From IMG/VR virus record IMGVR_UViG_3300000115_000101, positions 1 to 32,599 of that record: a stretch of DNA of 32,599 bases. One strand, given 5' to 3'. Below, one piece after another: positions 8,182 through 17,600 of the stretch. The DNA is from a virus. Position 1 is the stretch's first letter, and each line of letters begins with the position of its first letter. Below the pieces are notes generated by a model. The model did no database searches. It worked only from the letters and a program-made list of their open reading frames with translations, and was not told the origin of the DNA. The translations under genes and the position numbers were made by a program.

Positions 8182-9216
8182 TTAAAAGTCTAATTTAACC
8201 CTTACTAAAGCTTCTTTTGTAAAATCTTTGTTTAAAGGTTTTGATAATTTAGCTACTGCTAACAATTCATTACTGTCATTATATAATCCAATTGATGTCA
8301 TATATGTTTGAGGGTTATTAATAAAGTAATTATAAATAACTTCTCCAGTTGATCCTGAAATATATGATGGGTTTTCTGAATAGTTGAATTCTGAGTTTCT
8401 TGCTCTAATAAATACAAAATCTGAAGTAATTGTTTCTTCTGAGTTTAATCCAAATGAAGAACCTGTTATAAAACTGTTAAGTAATTTTACTGGGTTAGTG
8501 GGATCGGAAATTGAGTTTACGTCTTGGTTTGTATCTAAAGATATTCCTCCATCTGCTCCAGATAAATCTAAAGCATCTCCATTAAATAATATTGTTCCAA
8601 TATCTGGTAAAAATAAACCATATGAACCACTTTTTTCTGTATATCCTGTACCACCTGAACCTGAGTTATATGAAAAACCATCAGATCCACTAATTACTTC
8701 ATATGCTCTCATTGTACCATAAAAAGTTGGTACAGTAACCATATTTGAATTATCAGTTAAAGTTACTTGTTGGTTTGTAGGACCAGTTAATATTACATTT
8801 AATGAACCAGGGAATAAAGATTGTTTATAAGCTGATCTTTCTACACTAACAGCATAAATTGAACTACCTGTAACACCCCCAAATACAAAAGATCCATTTT
8901 CATCTTCTAACACTAGTGTTCTATATTGCCCATAAATTGTAGAAGCTGGAGATACATTAGGCACTGCTGGTTGATTATAAGCAAGAGCTCCTCCTCCCGT
9001 TTCATTACCATAAGCAATTTCAAATTGGGCTTTTGACCCTGCCTCAGCCTGATCAAGGTTATATACTGCTGTATAATATTTTCCTGATTCTGCTACTACT
9101 TGACCTGATCTTGTAAAGAAGGTTGTAAGTACTGGTGCGTTATTTGTCCAACAGGTGGCAGTTTGTGCTTGTGCACTTACTACAAAATCATCTGCTTCTA
9201 ATCTTTTAAATCCCAT
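8182..9216 (-). CDS. Phage structural protein with a C-terminal SEFNY-type domain, 344 aa
   Basis: It begins MGFKRLEADDFVVSAQAQTA. Residues about 20-140 include FFTRSGQVVAESGKYYTAVY and STIYGQYRTLVLEDENGSFV, a conserved type of virion-protein segment, and YKQSLFPGSLNVIL follows. The C-terminal 80 residues (ARNSEFNYSENPSYISGS, then YMTSIGLYNDSNELLAVAK) match the end of the neighbouring 352-residue protein. I infer a baseplate or fibre-connector component. It starts 10 bases after the 221-residue gene and is probably on the transcript that begins at the motif at 9912-9921. There is no catalytic motif or membrane segment. Confidence 0.72.
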   Translation of the reverse strand: MGFKRLEADDFVVSAQAQTATCWTNNAPVLTTFFTRSGQVVAESGKYYTAVYNLDQAEAGSKAQFEIAYGNETGGGALAYNQPAVPNVSPASTIYGQYRTLVLEDENGSFVFGGVTGSSIYAVSVERSAYKQSLFPGSLNVILTGPTNQQVTLTDNSNMVTVPTFYGTMRAYEVISGSDGFSYNSGSGGTGYTEKSGSYGLFLPDIGTILFNGDALDLSGADGGISLDTNQDVNSISDPTNPVKLLNSFITGSSFGLNSEETITSDFVFIRARNSEFNYSENPSYISGSTGEVIYNYFINNPQTYMTSIGLYNDSNELLAVAKLSKPLNKDFTKEALVRVKLDF

Positions 9217-9226
9217 ATCTTTTTTA

Positions 9227-9892
9227 TTATGTTGTTGATTTAGTTATTGTTATTGGAATAGTAATTCTTGCCCCACTATCTAAACCTGTAAATGTTAAAG
9301 TACTTAATAAAGTTGCATTTGCCCCAAACAATGTATTTACTGTAGTTGCTCTTAATGTAACCTGTGTACCTGTTATAGTTGAAGAAACATTTGTTCCTAA
9401 AGTTGTTGTTGAATTAACATTAGCAGTTGTTGCTGATGCTGTATTAATACCAGTTGCTTCAAAAGTATTTAATAAACGAACATCTGCAATAGTTACACTA
9501 TAACCTGATGTTTCAAACACTTGATCATTACCTAAGTAATTTAATGTTTGAGGGGTAATTGCTAATGTAGCACCTTGTTGAAGTGTTACTGCATTATACC
9601 CAACATTTAATACTGGTAATTTAGCTGTACCTCTTGGTAGTGTTGCTAATTTATATTTCATTATTTGTGATTCAAGAGGAAATGCTTCTAATAAAGGCAT
9701 TCCATCTATAGCTTCACCATAAAACTGTGAACCAGAAGGGTGTGATGGATTATAAAGTGTATAATCTATTTCATCATCTGCTAAAGCAAATTGTGTGATT
9801 CTAAATGAACCGTCGTTAGCTGCTAACAATTCTCTACCTTTTGTTGTTAAGATAGCATCAACTGTTATTACTGAATTGTTTAAATATCCCAT
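9227..9892 (-). CDS. Conserved virion structural protein, 221 aa
   Basis: The N-terminus MGYLNNSVITVDAILTTKGRELLA, followed by FRITQFALADDEIDYTLY, is a recognisable opening of structural proteins in T4-like environmental phages. It occupies residues 1-48. The middle carries LPRGTAKLPVLNVGYN and a QTLNYLGNDQVFETSGYSVTI segment. Residues 140-221 are Thr-rich beta-type sequence resembling an Ig-like decoration domain (GTQVTLRATTVNTLFG, DSGARITIPITITKS). The protein probably sits in the baseplate or neck-to-fibre connection, but its position in the particle cannot be read from the sequence. A late-gene motif lies 19 bases upstream. Confidence 0.7.
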   Translation of the reverse strand: MGYLNNSVITVDAILTTKGRELLAANDGSFRITQFALADDEIDYTLYNPSHPSGSQFYGEAIDGMPLLEAFPLESQIMKYKLATLPRGTAKLPVLNVGYNAVTLQQGATLAITPQTLNYLGNDQVFETSGYSVTIADVRLLNTFEATGINTASATTANVNSTTTLGTNVSSTITGTQVTLRATTVNTLFGANATLLSTLTFTGLDSGARITIPITITKSTT

Positions 9893-9911
9893 TTGTGTTT
9901 ATTATTATATG

Positions 9912-9921
9912 TTATAAATAT
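9912..9921 (-). promoter_or_regulatory. Late-gene motif ATATTTATAA before the 221-aa structural gene
   Basis: An exact copy in the 30-base gap between the 1555-residue and 221-residue genes, 19 bases before the start codon. It is followed in the sense direction by CATATAATAATAAACACAA, another A/T-rich stretch. Confidence 0.55.
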
Positions 9922-9922
9922 G

Positions 9923-12900
9923 TTAATCTATTAGTTTGTTGTCCCTTAGTTGCCTTAATGCTTCATCTGGTGTAAGTTCTATTTCTTTTATTGGGAAATT
10001 TGGAAATAAGAAACCAGAAGGTGTGTTATTTTTCTTTAATAAAGGTGAATATGACGTTATAATACTTCCAGATTGTTCTTGTGAAGTAAAGGACCCAGTA
10101 GCATTTTGTGGTGTTGCTACAATTCCACCTTGATCAGTACCATATACTAAATCTTGATTTTGTGATGGTATAAATTCTCTTTTTATCGGTAATTCAGCAT
10201 AAGGAAAAGTTTGATTAATTATTATTGATGAAGGTTCAAAATTCCATCTTCTTAATAAAAAGAAATCTTTATTAATAGAAGGATCAACTGGTCTGTCTAA
10301 TAATAATAATAATTGAGTATCAAAAGCTCCTCTTTCTTCTGGTGTTTGTATCGCCAGAACATTATATACCTTAGTTTCATCATTAACAAATCGTATTTGA
10401 TCACCTACTTCTACTGTCCATGGGATGTTAAAATTAGGTATTACAGTATCCTCTGGTTCAAACCCACCTGGAAATCTTGAACTTGGTCCTGGAAAATAAT
10501 TTAAAGATTGTTGTGATCTACCTGAATTATAATAATCATTCCCAAAAGGTTGTGGAGTATATGTTGGTGGATTTGAACCATAATCGGGAACTAAATTATT
10601 TTCATCTGATAAAGATATTTGTTGGTTTAATGGGAATGGGTTTCCATTTTCATCTGTAAATTTATTTTGTGTTGCAGAAGTTGGGAATACCCAAAACGGT
10701 GTTACCATTGATCCAGCACTTTCAGCTTGACCTGCATCTTCTGTATTAGAATTAATAATACACGTTACAAATGGACCATTTACTGGAGGGTCTATTAAAT
10801 TACCTCCATCTACATTTGGTCTTGATGTTGGATTCCAATAATTTTTAGGTGCATCTACATTTTCTGCTGCATATTCTTGGTATGTTCTAATTCTATACGA
10901 AGTATTTGCTTCTATAATTTCGCTTGCAGCATTTTTTATCCCAACATCTAAAGTAGCATATTGGGCATCATAAGGACCAAAATTATTTTGCTCACCATAT
11001 ATCTTAGTATCATTTGCCCTCAGATTAATCCTAAATGTTTTAGAATTTTCTATTAATCCTACGTTTTGTGACCCAAAAGCCTGGGTTAAATTCATTGAAA
11101 ATGTACTACCACCCAAATAATGAAAAGTTAATGTCGCCTGGGTTGTTACTGTTAATGGTATTTTAGTCCAAGTTGAACCATTATATTTTTCAATATTTAT
11201 TTTAAATATACCTACGGTACCCTCATTAAAGTTAGAACTATCATTATAACCACCTGTAGATGTTCTATAATATTGTGGTGGGGTTGTTGGAAATTTTCCA
11301 CTAAATTCTATACTGTAAGGAGCGGATAAAGCATCTCCACCTGGGGATTGTGGGTCTGTAACAAATCTTATTGTACCCGCACTGTGACCACAAGCAGAGT
11401 CTGAATGAATTGGATCATCACACGTATCTGGGATTATGGTCGGACCAAAATTATTTAAATAACTAACACCAGATGCTACATTGGCATAACCCGCACTCCC
11501 TATTATATTACCAAAAGAAATAAGCTTATCGTTTGCATTTGATGAGACATATACAGGACCATTAAAAGACATACCATATTCTTCATATGGTTGAACATAT
11601 TCTGGTATTGATTGTCCTTTTAATGGTATAAAAGGTTGATAACCATTAGAAGATGTTTGAGAATATAAAACGGGTACTAATTGTTGTGCTACCTTTTCTA
11701 TTTCTTGATCCCCATTTAGAAAGTTATATGCTGTTGATCCCTCTGCTTGGTTCATTGCTACTCTACCTGTCTCTCTTGAATCTGGGTCCTCACTATTAGT
11801 TGTTTCTTTCCAAGTACCTTTAATATCAAAAGCCGTATAGGGTGATAAGTTTGGGTTATTAGCATCTCCTGAACCATTAATTAGATATTTAACATTAAAT
11901 TGTACTTTATTGTTTATTACAGGATAAGGATCTGTTATTTGTTCAGCATATGCAAAATTTGCATTTAAATAATCAACTACAGGCACATTACCATATGTAT
12001 ATTGGTTTGGTGAATTTGAAGATGAAAGATTAAAATCATTTGATGTTGATCTTGAACCAACATATCTAGGATAAATACTAGTTAGTTGTGTGTAATTTGA
12101 AGCCGGTACTGTTGATTTTAATGCCGATCCTGAAAGTATTAATTGGAAATTTGAAGGTGTATAAGGATCAACTGAATAATTTACTATTTGTATTTCTCTA
12201 TTTTCTCTTTCACCAATAACATTATTTAATAAAGGTTGACAATCAACCTCGTTATCAAATCCATTTGATCCCGAAAAGGCATTTTCTATAACTGTTGGAA
12301 CTAAACCATCTCCTTCTATTAATCCCGCAGGTGTATTAAATTCTAATTCATAATGTCTTACTACTAAAGAATTTTCTACTGAAGCAGAATTTGCTGATCC
12401 TGATGATACTTGTAATGATAAAGATAAACAATCCTTAATATTAATAGATTGGGAGGGTATTAAATAACTCATAGTAATAGCATAACCATCAACATGAATT
12501 GAATCATTTTTAAATAAAGATTCTGTTACAAAATCATTAGCTGTTGTTGGAATACTAAGTGGGTAACTACCAGTATATAATCGAATTGAAGCGGTAGGCC
12601 AAGTTGGACCATCGCCTGTTTCACCCTCTCCATATACGTCTGTGGCGTATATAGCAGATGCATATTTTGCGCCTTCATCATCGCTACCAGTCCATGCTGC
12701 TAAAAACATTGATGCTGTTACTTGTACATCATTTTGTGGTAATTGATTAAAAATATATAAACCATCTATACTAGATGATAATGATTGGGAAAATGAAATA
12801 TAAGCATCACTCCATCGAGTTGCAAATAAATCTGGGGGTATTATGTTTTGGTTATTAGCATTAGGGTTTTCTATTGTAATATTTAATTGAGGTGAAATGT

Positions 12901-14590
12901 AAGTACCATCTTGGTTTTGGCTTGTATTACTAGGGAATGTAAATCCTGTTGTTGATATTGATCCTATTTGGGCAAAAATACCTGCTGAAAAGCCTTCTGG
13001 TAATTGAAAGGTATTGGGAACTAAATCGTTAGTACTACTTGTAAAATTAACATCTATTGTTTCTTCTCCAGGGTCAGCATTATCATATGATACAGTATAT
13101 TTTACAAAATACCCATAATTTGTACATAAACCAAATTGTGTAGTCCCTACAGCATCATTAGCATTAGGAACAGTTCCAGATGTTGGGAAAAAACTACTTG
13201 TATAAGTATAATCCCCATTTCTTAAAGAATTATTAAATACTACTGGTTGTAGATTTAGAGAAGTACCTTGAGTTTGACTTATATTATTAGTTAAATTACT
13301 AAACTCAGATAAAGTAAGAGTGACAGCTTCCGTATTAGGAAGTGCAGAATATCCTGCACTTAAATTAACATTATTTACTGTTAATTTTATATAAGGATTA
13401 GCTCCAGGAACTGTTTCTAAATCTATAATATCCCATTCAACATTATTTAAAATATTTGAAAATTGTGCTACCTTTATTTTACCTGCATTTTTATTAAAAT
13501 CTTCTACTGATCCTGATAAAGTTGTTAATGTTTGGTAAAAAGTTGAACCATCACCTACATATACTTCTGTTACACTAGCAATAGTTGAATTATTATAAGC
13601 TATAGTTTCTCCAATTATTGGGGGTGATGTGCTAGTATTAAAATTATAATTTCCACTATCTGTTGTTGTAGCGTTTTCTTTATATACCCTAAATACGGCA
13701 CCTGCTGATGGTGGGTTTGCTGATATAGAAGTATACTGTGTAAAAACCCATGGACTAACACCCATTTCTTCATGAAATACTTGAAATGAACCACTTACTT
13801 GTTGGTTTACTTGAGTTACCCCATTTAAAACCCCATTGCCTAACTCATTTAATGTACCTTCTAAAAAAACATTATTTATATTTACATTACTATTAACTGT
13901 TGATGTATATACACTACCACCTAAAGGGATAAAAGGAGAAGCGGGTGCTCCTGATCCTGTTTCTGTTAGAATATAAGCTTTATAAGGTCTATGGATGTGT
14001 GGGTTATATCTATATGTATCTCCATCTCCACCATCAGTATTGTATCCTCTGTATACCCATAGCTCTTGATCGTTTCTAATTGGGATTTCAGTTGTTGATT
14101 CTACTATATTATTTGTAGTTAAAGTAATAACTATACCACTTGAAACAGCTGTAAATCCTTCAGCTAATAGTTCTGATTGTGTAAATGTTATGGTTTCTCC
14201 TACTTGATATCCTGACCCTATATCCGTAACTTGGATAGTATTTATTATTGATCCAAGAGATTTTAATCTAAATTCTGCTCCTACACCATTTATACTTCCA
14301 TTTTTTGTTATAAAAACAGTATTAAATGCAGATGTTGTAGGTTGAGTAAAGGGTAATGATTGATTTGGTATTAAATTAGTAAATTCTATTCCATTTTGTA
14401 CTACATACGAAATATTAGTCCCTAATGATGAGATTTTAGAAGTATAATTATTATTAGCTACCGTTGTAGGATCCTTAATAGAATTAAGTTTAAGATTCAT
14501 ATCTAAATTATTAGAAGAACCTGATACTAATATCTGATTAGTAGTTTCTTTAAGATAATACCTTATGTCTGGTGTTGGAGCTACTGCCAT
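9923..14590 (-). CDS. Giant baseplate/tail structural protein, 1555 aa
   Basis: The family is not recognised with certainty. The N-terminus (MAVAPTPDIRYYLKETTNQILVSGSSN) leads into a small module near residues 100-160 (GAEFRLKSLGSIINTIQVTD, then GYQVGETITF) that also occurs in the 1762-residue protein. The body is beta-rich with many Ser/Thr/Gly turns and few charged residues. The last 200 residues differ: WTVEVGDQIRFVNDETKVYNV (about 1393-1413), QLLLLLDRPVDPSINKDFFLLRRW, then a charged C-terminal helix ending DEALRQLRDNKLID. Size, position after the gp7-like gene and composition suggest a peripheral baseplate or fibre-holding protein in the place of T4 gp10. That equivalence is inferred from order only. 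A late-gene motif lies 13 bases upstream. Confidence 0.72.
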   Translation of the reverse strand: MAVAPTPDIRYYLKETTNQILVSGSSNNLDMNLKLNSIKDPTTVANNNYTSKISSLGTNISYVVQNGIEFTNLIPNQSLPFTQPTTSAFNTVFITKNGSINGVGAEFRLKSLGSIINTIQVTDIGSGYQVGETITFTQSELLAEGFTAVSSGIVITLTTNNIVESTTEIPIRNDQELWVYRGYNTDGGDGDTYRYNPHIHRPYKAYILTETGSGAPASPFIPLGGSVYTSTVNSNVNINNVFLEGTLNELGNGVLNGVTQVNQQVSGSFQVFHEEMGVSPWVFTQYTSISANPPSAGAVFRVYKENATTTDSGNYNFNTSTSPPIIGETIAYNNSTIASVTEVYVGDGSTFYQTLTTLSGSVEDFNKNAGKIKVAQFSNILNNVEWDIIDLETVPGANPYIKLTVNNVNLSAGYSALPNTEAVTLTLSEFSNLTNNISQTQGTSLNLQPVVFNNSLRNGDYTYTSSFFPTSGTVPNANDAVGTTQFGLCTNYGYFVKYTVSYDNADPGEETIDVNFTSSTNDLVPNTFQLPEGFSAGIFAQIGSISTTGFTFPSNTSQNQDGTYISPQLNITIENPNANNQNIIPPDLFATRWSDAYISFSQSLSSSIDGLYIFNQLPQNDVQVTASMFLAAWTGSDDEGAKYASAIYATDVYGEGETGDGPTWPTASIRLYTGSYPLSIPTTANDFVTESLFKNDSIHVDGYAITMSYLIPSQSINIKDCLSLSLQVSSGSANSASVENSLVVRHYELEFNTPAGLIEGDGLVPTVIENAFSGSNGFDNEVDCQPLLNNVIGERENREIQIVNYSVDPYTPSNFQLILSGSALKSTVPASNYTQLTSIYPRYVGSRSTSNDFNLSSSNSPNQYTYGNVPVVDYLNANFAYAEQITDPYPVINNKVQFNVKYLINGSGDANNPNLSPYTAFDIKGTWKETTNSEDPDSRETGRVAMNQAEGSTAYNFLNGDQEIEKVAQQLVPVLYSQTSSNGYQPFIPLKGQSIPEYVQPYEEYGMSFNGPVYVSSNANDKLISFGNIIGSAGYANVASGVSYLNNFGPTIIPDTCDDPIHSDSACGHSAGTIRFVTDPQSPGGDALSAPYSIEFSGKFPTTPPQYYRTSTGGYNDSSNFNEGTVGIFKINIEKYNGSTWTKIPLTVTTQATLTFHYLGGSTFSMNLTQAFGSQNVGLIENSKTFRINLRANDTKIYGEQNNFGPYDAQYATLDVGIKNAASEIIEANTSYRIRTYQEYAAENVDAPKNYWNPTSRPNVDGGNLIDPPVNGPFVTCIINSNTEDAGQAESAGSMVTPFWVFPTSATQNKFTDENGNPFPLNQQISLSDENNLVPDYGSNPPTYTPQPFGNDYYNSGRSQQSLNYFPGPSSRFPGGFEPEDTVIPNFNIPWTVEVGDQIRFVNDETKVYNVLAIQTPEERGAFDTQLLLLLDRPVDPSINKDFFLLRRWNFEPSSIIINQTFPYAELPIKREFIPSQNQDLVYGTDQGGIVATPQNATGSFTSQEQSGSIITSYSPLLKKNNTPSGFLFPNFPIKEIELTPDEALRQLRDNKLID

Positions 14591-14603
14591 TTATGTTATT
14601 TTG

Positions 14604-14613
14604 TTATAAATAT
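14604..14613 (-). promoter_or_regulatory. Late-gene motif ATATTTATAA before the 1555-aa gene
   Basis: An exact copy 13 bases before the start codon in the 56-base gap after the 1762-residue gene. The sense sequence continues CAAAATAACATAA, almost the same as the TAAAATAACATC that follows the copy at 27414-27423. Confidence 0.58.
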
Positions 14614-14646
14614 TTTAAAACTATTTTTTTATACTATTATTATTTT

Positions 14647-17600
14647 TTATGGATCTATAGGATCCTCTCCTTGTGTTGGTCCTCCAAAATAACCATATTG
14701 GGTATAAGCACAATAAGATTCATTTAGAGGATAATTGGTTTGATCAAAATTCTTTATAACAACTCTCCAATCTCTTTGAGTTAACTCTAAATTATCTGGA
14801 GCAGATGGACCAGGGGATGCATCACATCTAATATTAATAGTTCTATCTCCTGTATATACATTCCCGTTATTTGCTACAGTTGGATTAGGAGTAACTCCTC
14901 CACCAATTATACTAAGGAAACTTGGTGTGCCTGGATGTACTGACCAAGCACCACTTTCATCAGTCATAAAATACATTACATATTGAGTGTTAGGATTACC
15001 TCCTACACTTACTTGTGTGGTGGATGTTCTTTCAGCTGGAGTTCCAGAACTAGGAATAGTTCCAGACCCACAACTACTTATACTAACAATATCAGTAGTT
15101 CCTTGAATTTGTTGTAAATTAGGAGTTATTGTTATAGTTGAAGGTGGTGAGTATAAATTAAAAGCGGGTCCAATAGGGACTGATGATGCTGTTATATCGC
15201 CTTGATATAAAGCTAATTTTATTATTGATGGTGCCCCTCCTGTTAAAGTAGATGAAGCACTTAAAGCATGATATGTGTCATTTTTAGCATTCATAAACCA
15301 TGGTACTTCACTTGGGGTATTAGTAGCATCTCCATCAAACTCTCTTGAACCTGTGTTAAAATTTCCAAAGGTATCAGTATTAAAACTATCACCCGTTGAT
15401 ACTCTAACAAGACCACCATCATTTGTTGTTTGGAAATAATTAGCTTCATGCCATCCTTTAAAAAATGATTCTGTGGGGTATGTAGGTATTGGTGGAAAAT
15501 ACCCTTGTGCTAATGATTCTGTAAACCCTGTTGCAGGGATTACATTTGGATCTTCTCCTGAAGAGGTAGCATAGTAACTAAATACCCCACTTGCACTAAA
15601 GGTTAAATTATAAAATGAATCATCAAATGAGTTAACTGCATTAGATGAAGGTTCTTGGTTAATTATTAATAAAGTTGCATCTTCGGTACCAGGAAACCCA
15701 TCACTTTGGTTTGAAGTATTTGATATAAAATAAGATTGATATCCTTCAATTAAAATATTTAGATAGTCAGAGGCTCCTGTTAAATTAAATATTACATAAT
15801 CACTATCAGCAATAAAGGGTTGTATTGCTACACCATTAACATCAACATTAGACATTTTAATATATTTAACCTTATTAGTTACATTATAAGCAACATCCCG
15901 GGTTAATAAAGTTACAATTAAATCTTGTGTTGCGGTTGTATACCCTAAACTCTGTAATTCAGCTATAGATATTGTTATAGTATCCCCTACTTGATAACCA
16001 GAATTACTAGGAGAATTAATTACCTTAACATTTAACCATGATTGGGCAGCAGGTTGTGTTGTTGTGCTTATTCTTACTTCAGCACCTGTTCCACTACCAT
16101 CTGTTGTTATATTTGTAGTTGTTACATTAGTGTTAGATGGGTAAGGAGTGGTTTGAAAGTTTTGGGTTATATTAAGGGGGTAATTTTGTGTTAATATACC
16201 ATTTTGGTTAACTGTGTCTGCCCAAAACCATACATTTCCTTCTGTTGGGATAAAGTTAGGGAGTACAAAATCTGATTCATTTTTAGATATATTATTAAAC
16301 CATTGGATTCTAAAGAAATAATCTATAATAGCATCATGTCCAAAAAATGTTTTACAAATTTCATTAGCTCTTACTTGAATATCATTACCAAATTCTCCAT
16401 TGTAAAACTCTCTTTGGTCAATTCTAGGATAATTAACAGGAGGGAATTGATTTGATCCTGTTTGTTCTTGATGATATGGAGGTGTAATTCCTAAAGATGG
16501 AACTATTGACTCACTCCATTGTTGTACAAACTCTGGATATTGAGCATAAAATTCAGAGGCAGAAACTTCAGCTTCTGTTAAACCACTATAAGGTCCTCCA
16601 CCATTTTGAACAGATCTACTAACGGGGGCAGTAAAATTACTATTAAAGGGTTCAAATGCACCCCCAGTACCTCCACTAAATTTATATATAGCAGACCCAC
16701 TAACATTTCCATATGCAGGGAACGAACTACTGGAGTTAGGTACTTGGTAATTTCTTGGAAATGATTTAACACTACCTGAATATTCAGGAGTGGTAAATGA
16801 CATTGAAGGAGGTGCTTGTCTGTTTCTTTCTAATAAATTTTGTTTTATTACAACACCAGAAGATAAACTCGTTCTAGCAGGTGTAAAATCTTCTATCATT
16901 TTAAATAATGAATTATCGAAGAATGAAATTAACCTAATAAAATCATTTACATCATAACTATTTATATATTTTGTAAAATATGCATCTCTTAAAGCATCTA
17001 ATTGTGGATAAGAATACCCAGATTCAGATATTTGTCTAGGATCACCTATATAATCTCCTAAGTTAAACGCACCTATTTGTGCTATAATATCATCATTAAC
17101 CTGGTCTGTGGGTGAGAATGCTACTTCTAAATAATTAATACTAGGATTACTACCACTTGGGTAAATATCTTGTTGTATTGATCTATAAGGTGATAAAGTA
17201 GAACCAGAAGGTAATACTTCTTGAACTATTTTAATTTGATCACTTATCCTATTTTTAATACCTCCTGGTACTTGGTTTAGAAAAATGCTTTCTCTATTTT
17301 GTATAAATGAACCTGTTACATAAAATTCACTATCCCCGCTTGAAAAAGACTGTGTTGTTGCCCAAGATCCTGTAACTTTAGGGTGTATTGAAGTTCTACT
17401 TGATGTTATTAATTGTGTACCTAAATCTGCTCTAAAGGCTAAATCTTGAGGTGTTACATTAATTGTATTACCTTGAGTTGAATAAGGGTTAACTACATAA
17501 TCGTAAAATAAACTTTCACTTAATGCTGTATCCCAATATCTTATTTCTTGATACGCCCCAGAAAAAGGTGTTGCAGTTCCTCCATCTATAGGTACATTAT

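Noticed and set aside
14591-14646. Rho-independent terminator after the 1762-residue gene
   Set aside because: The A/T-rich gap has direct ACTAT repeats, not an inverted repeat, so no stable stem forms.
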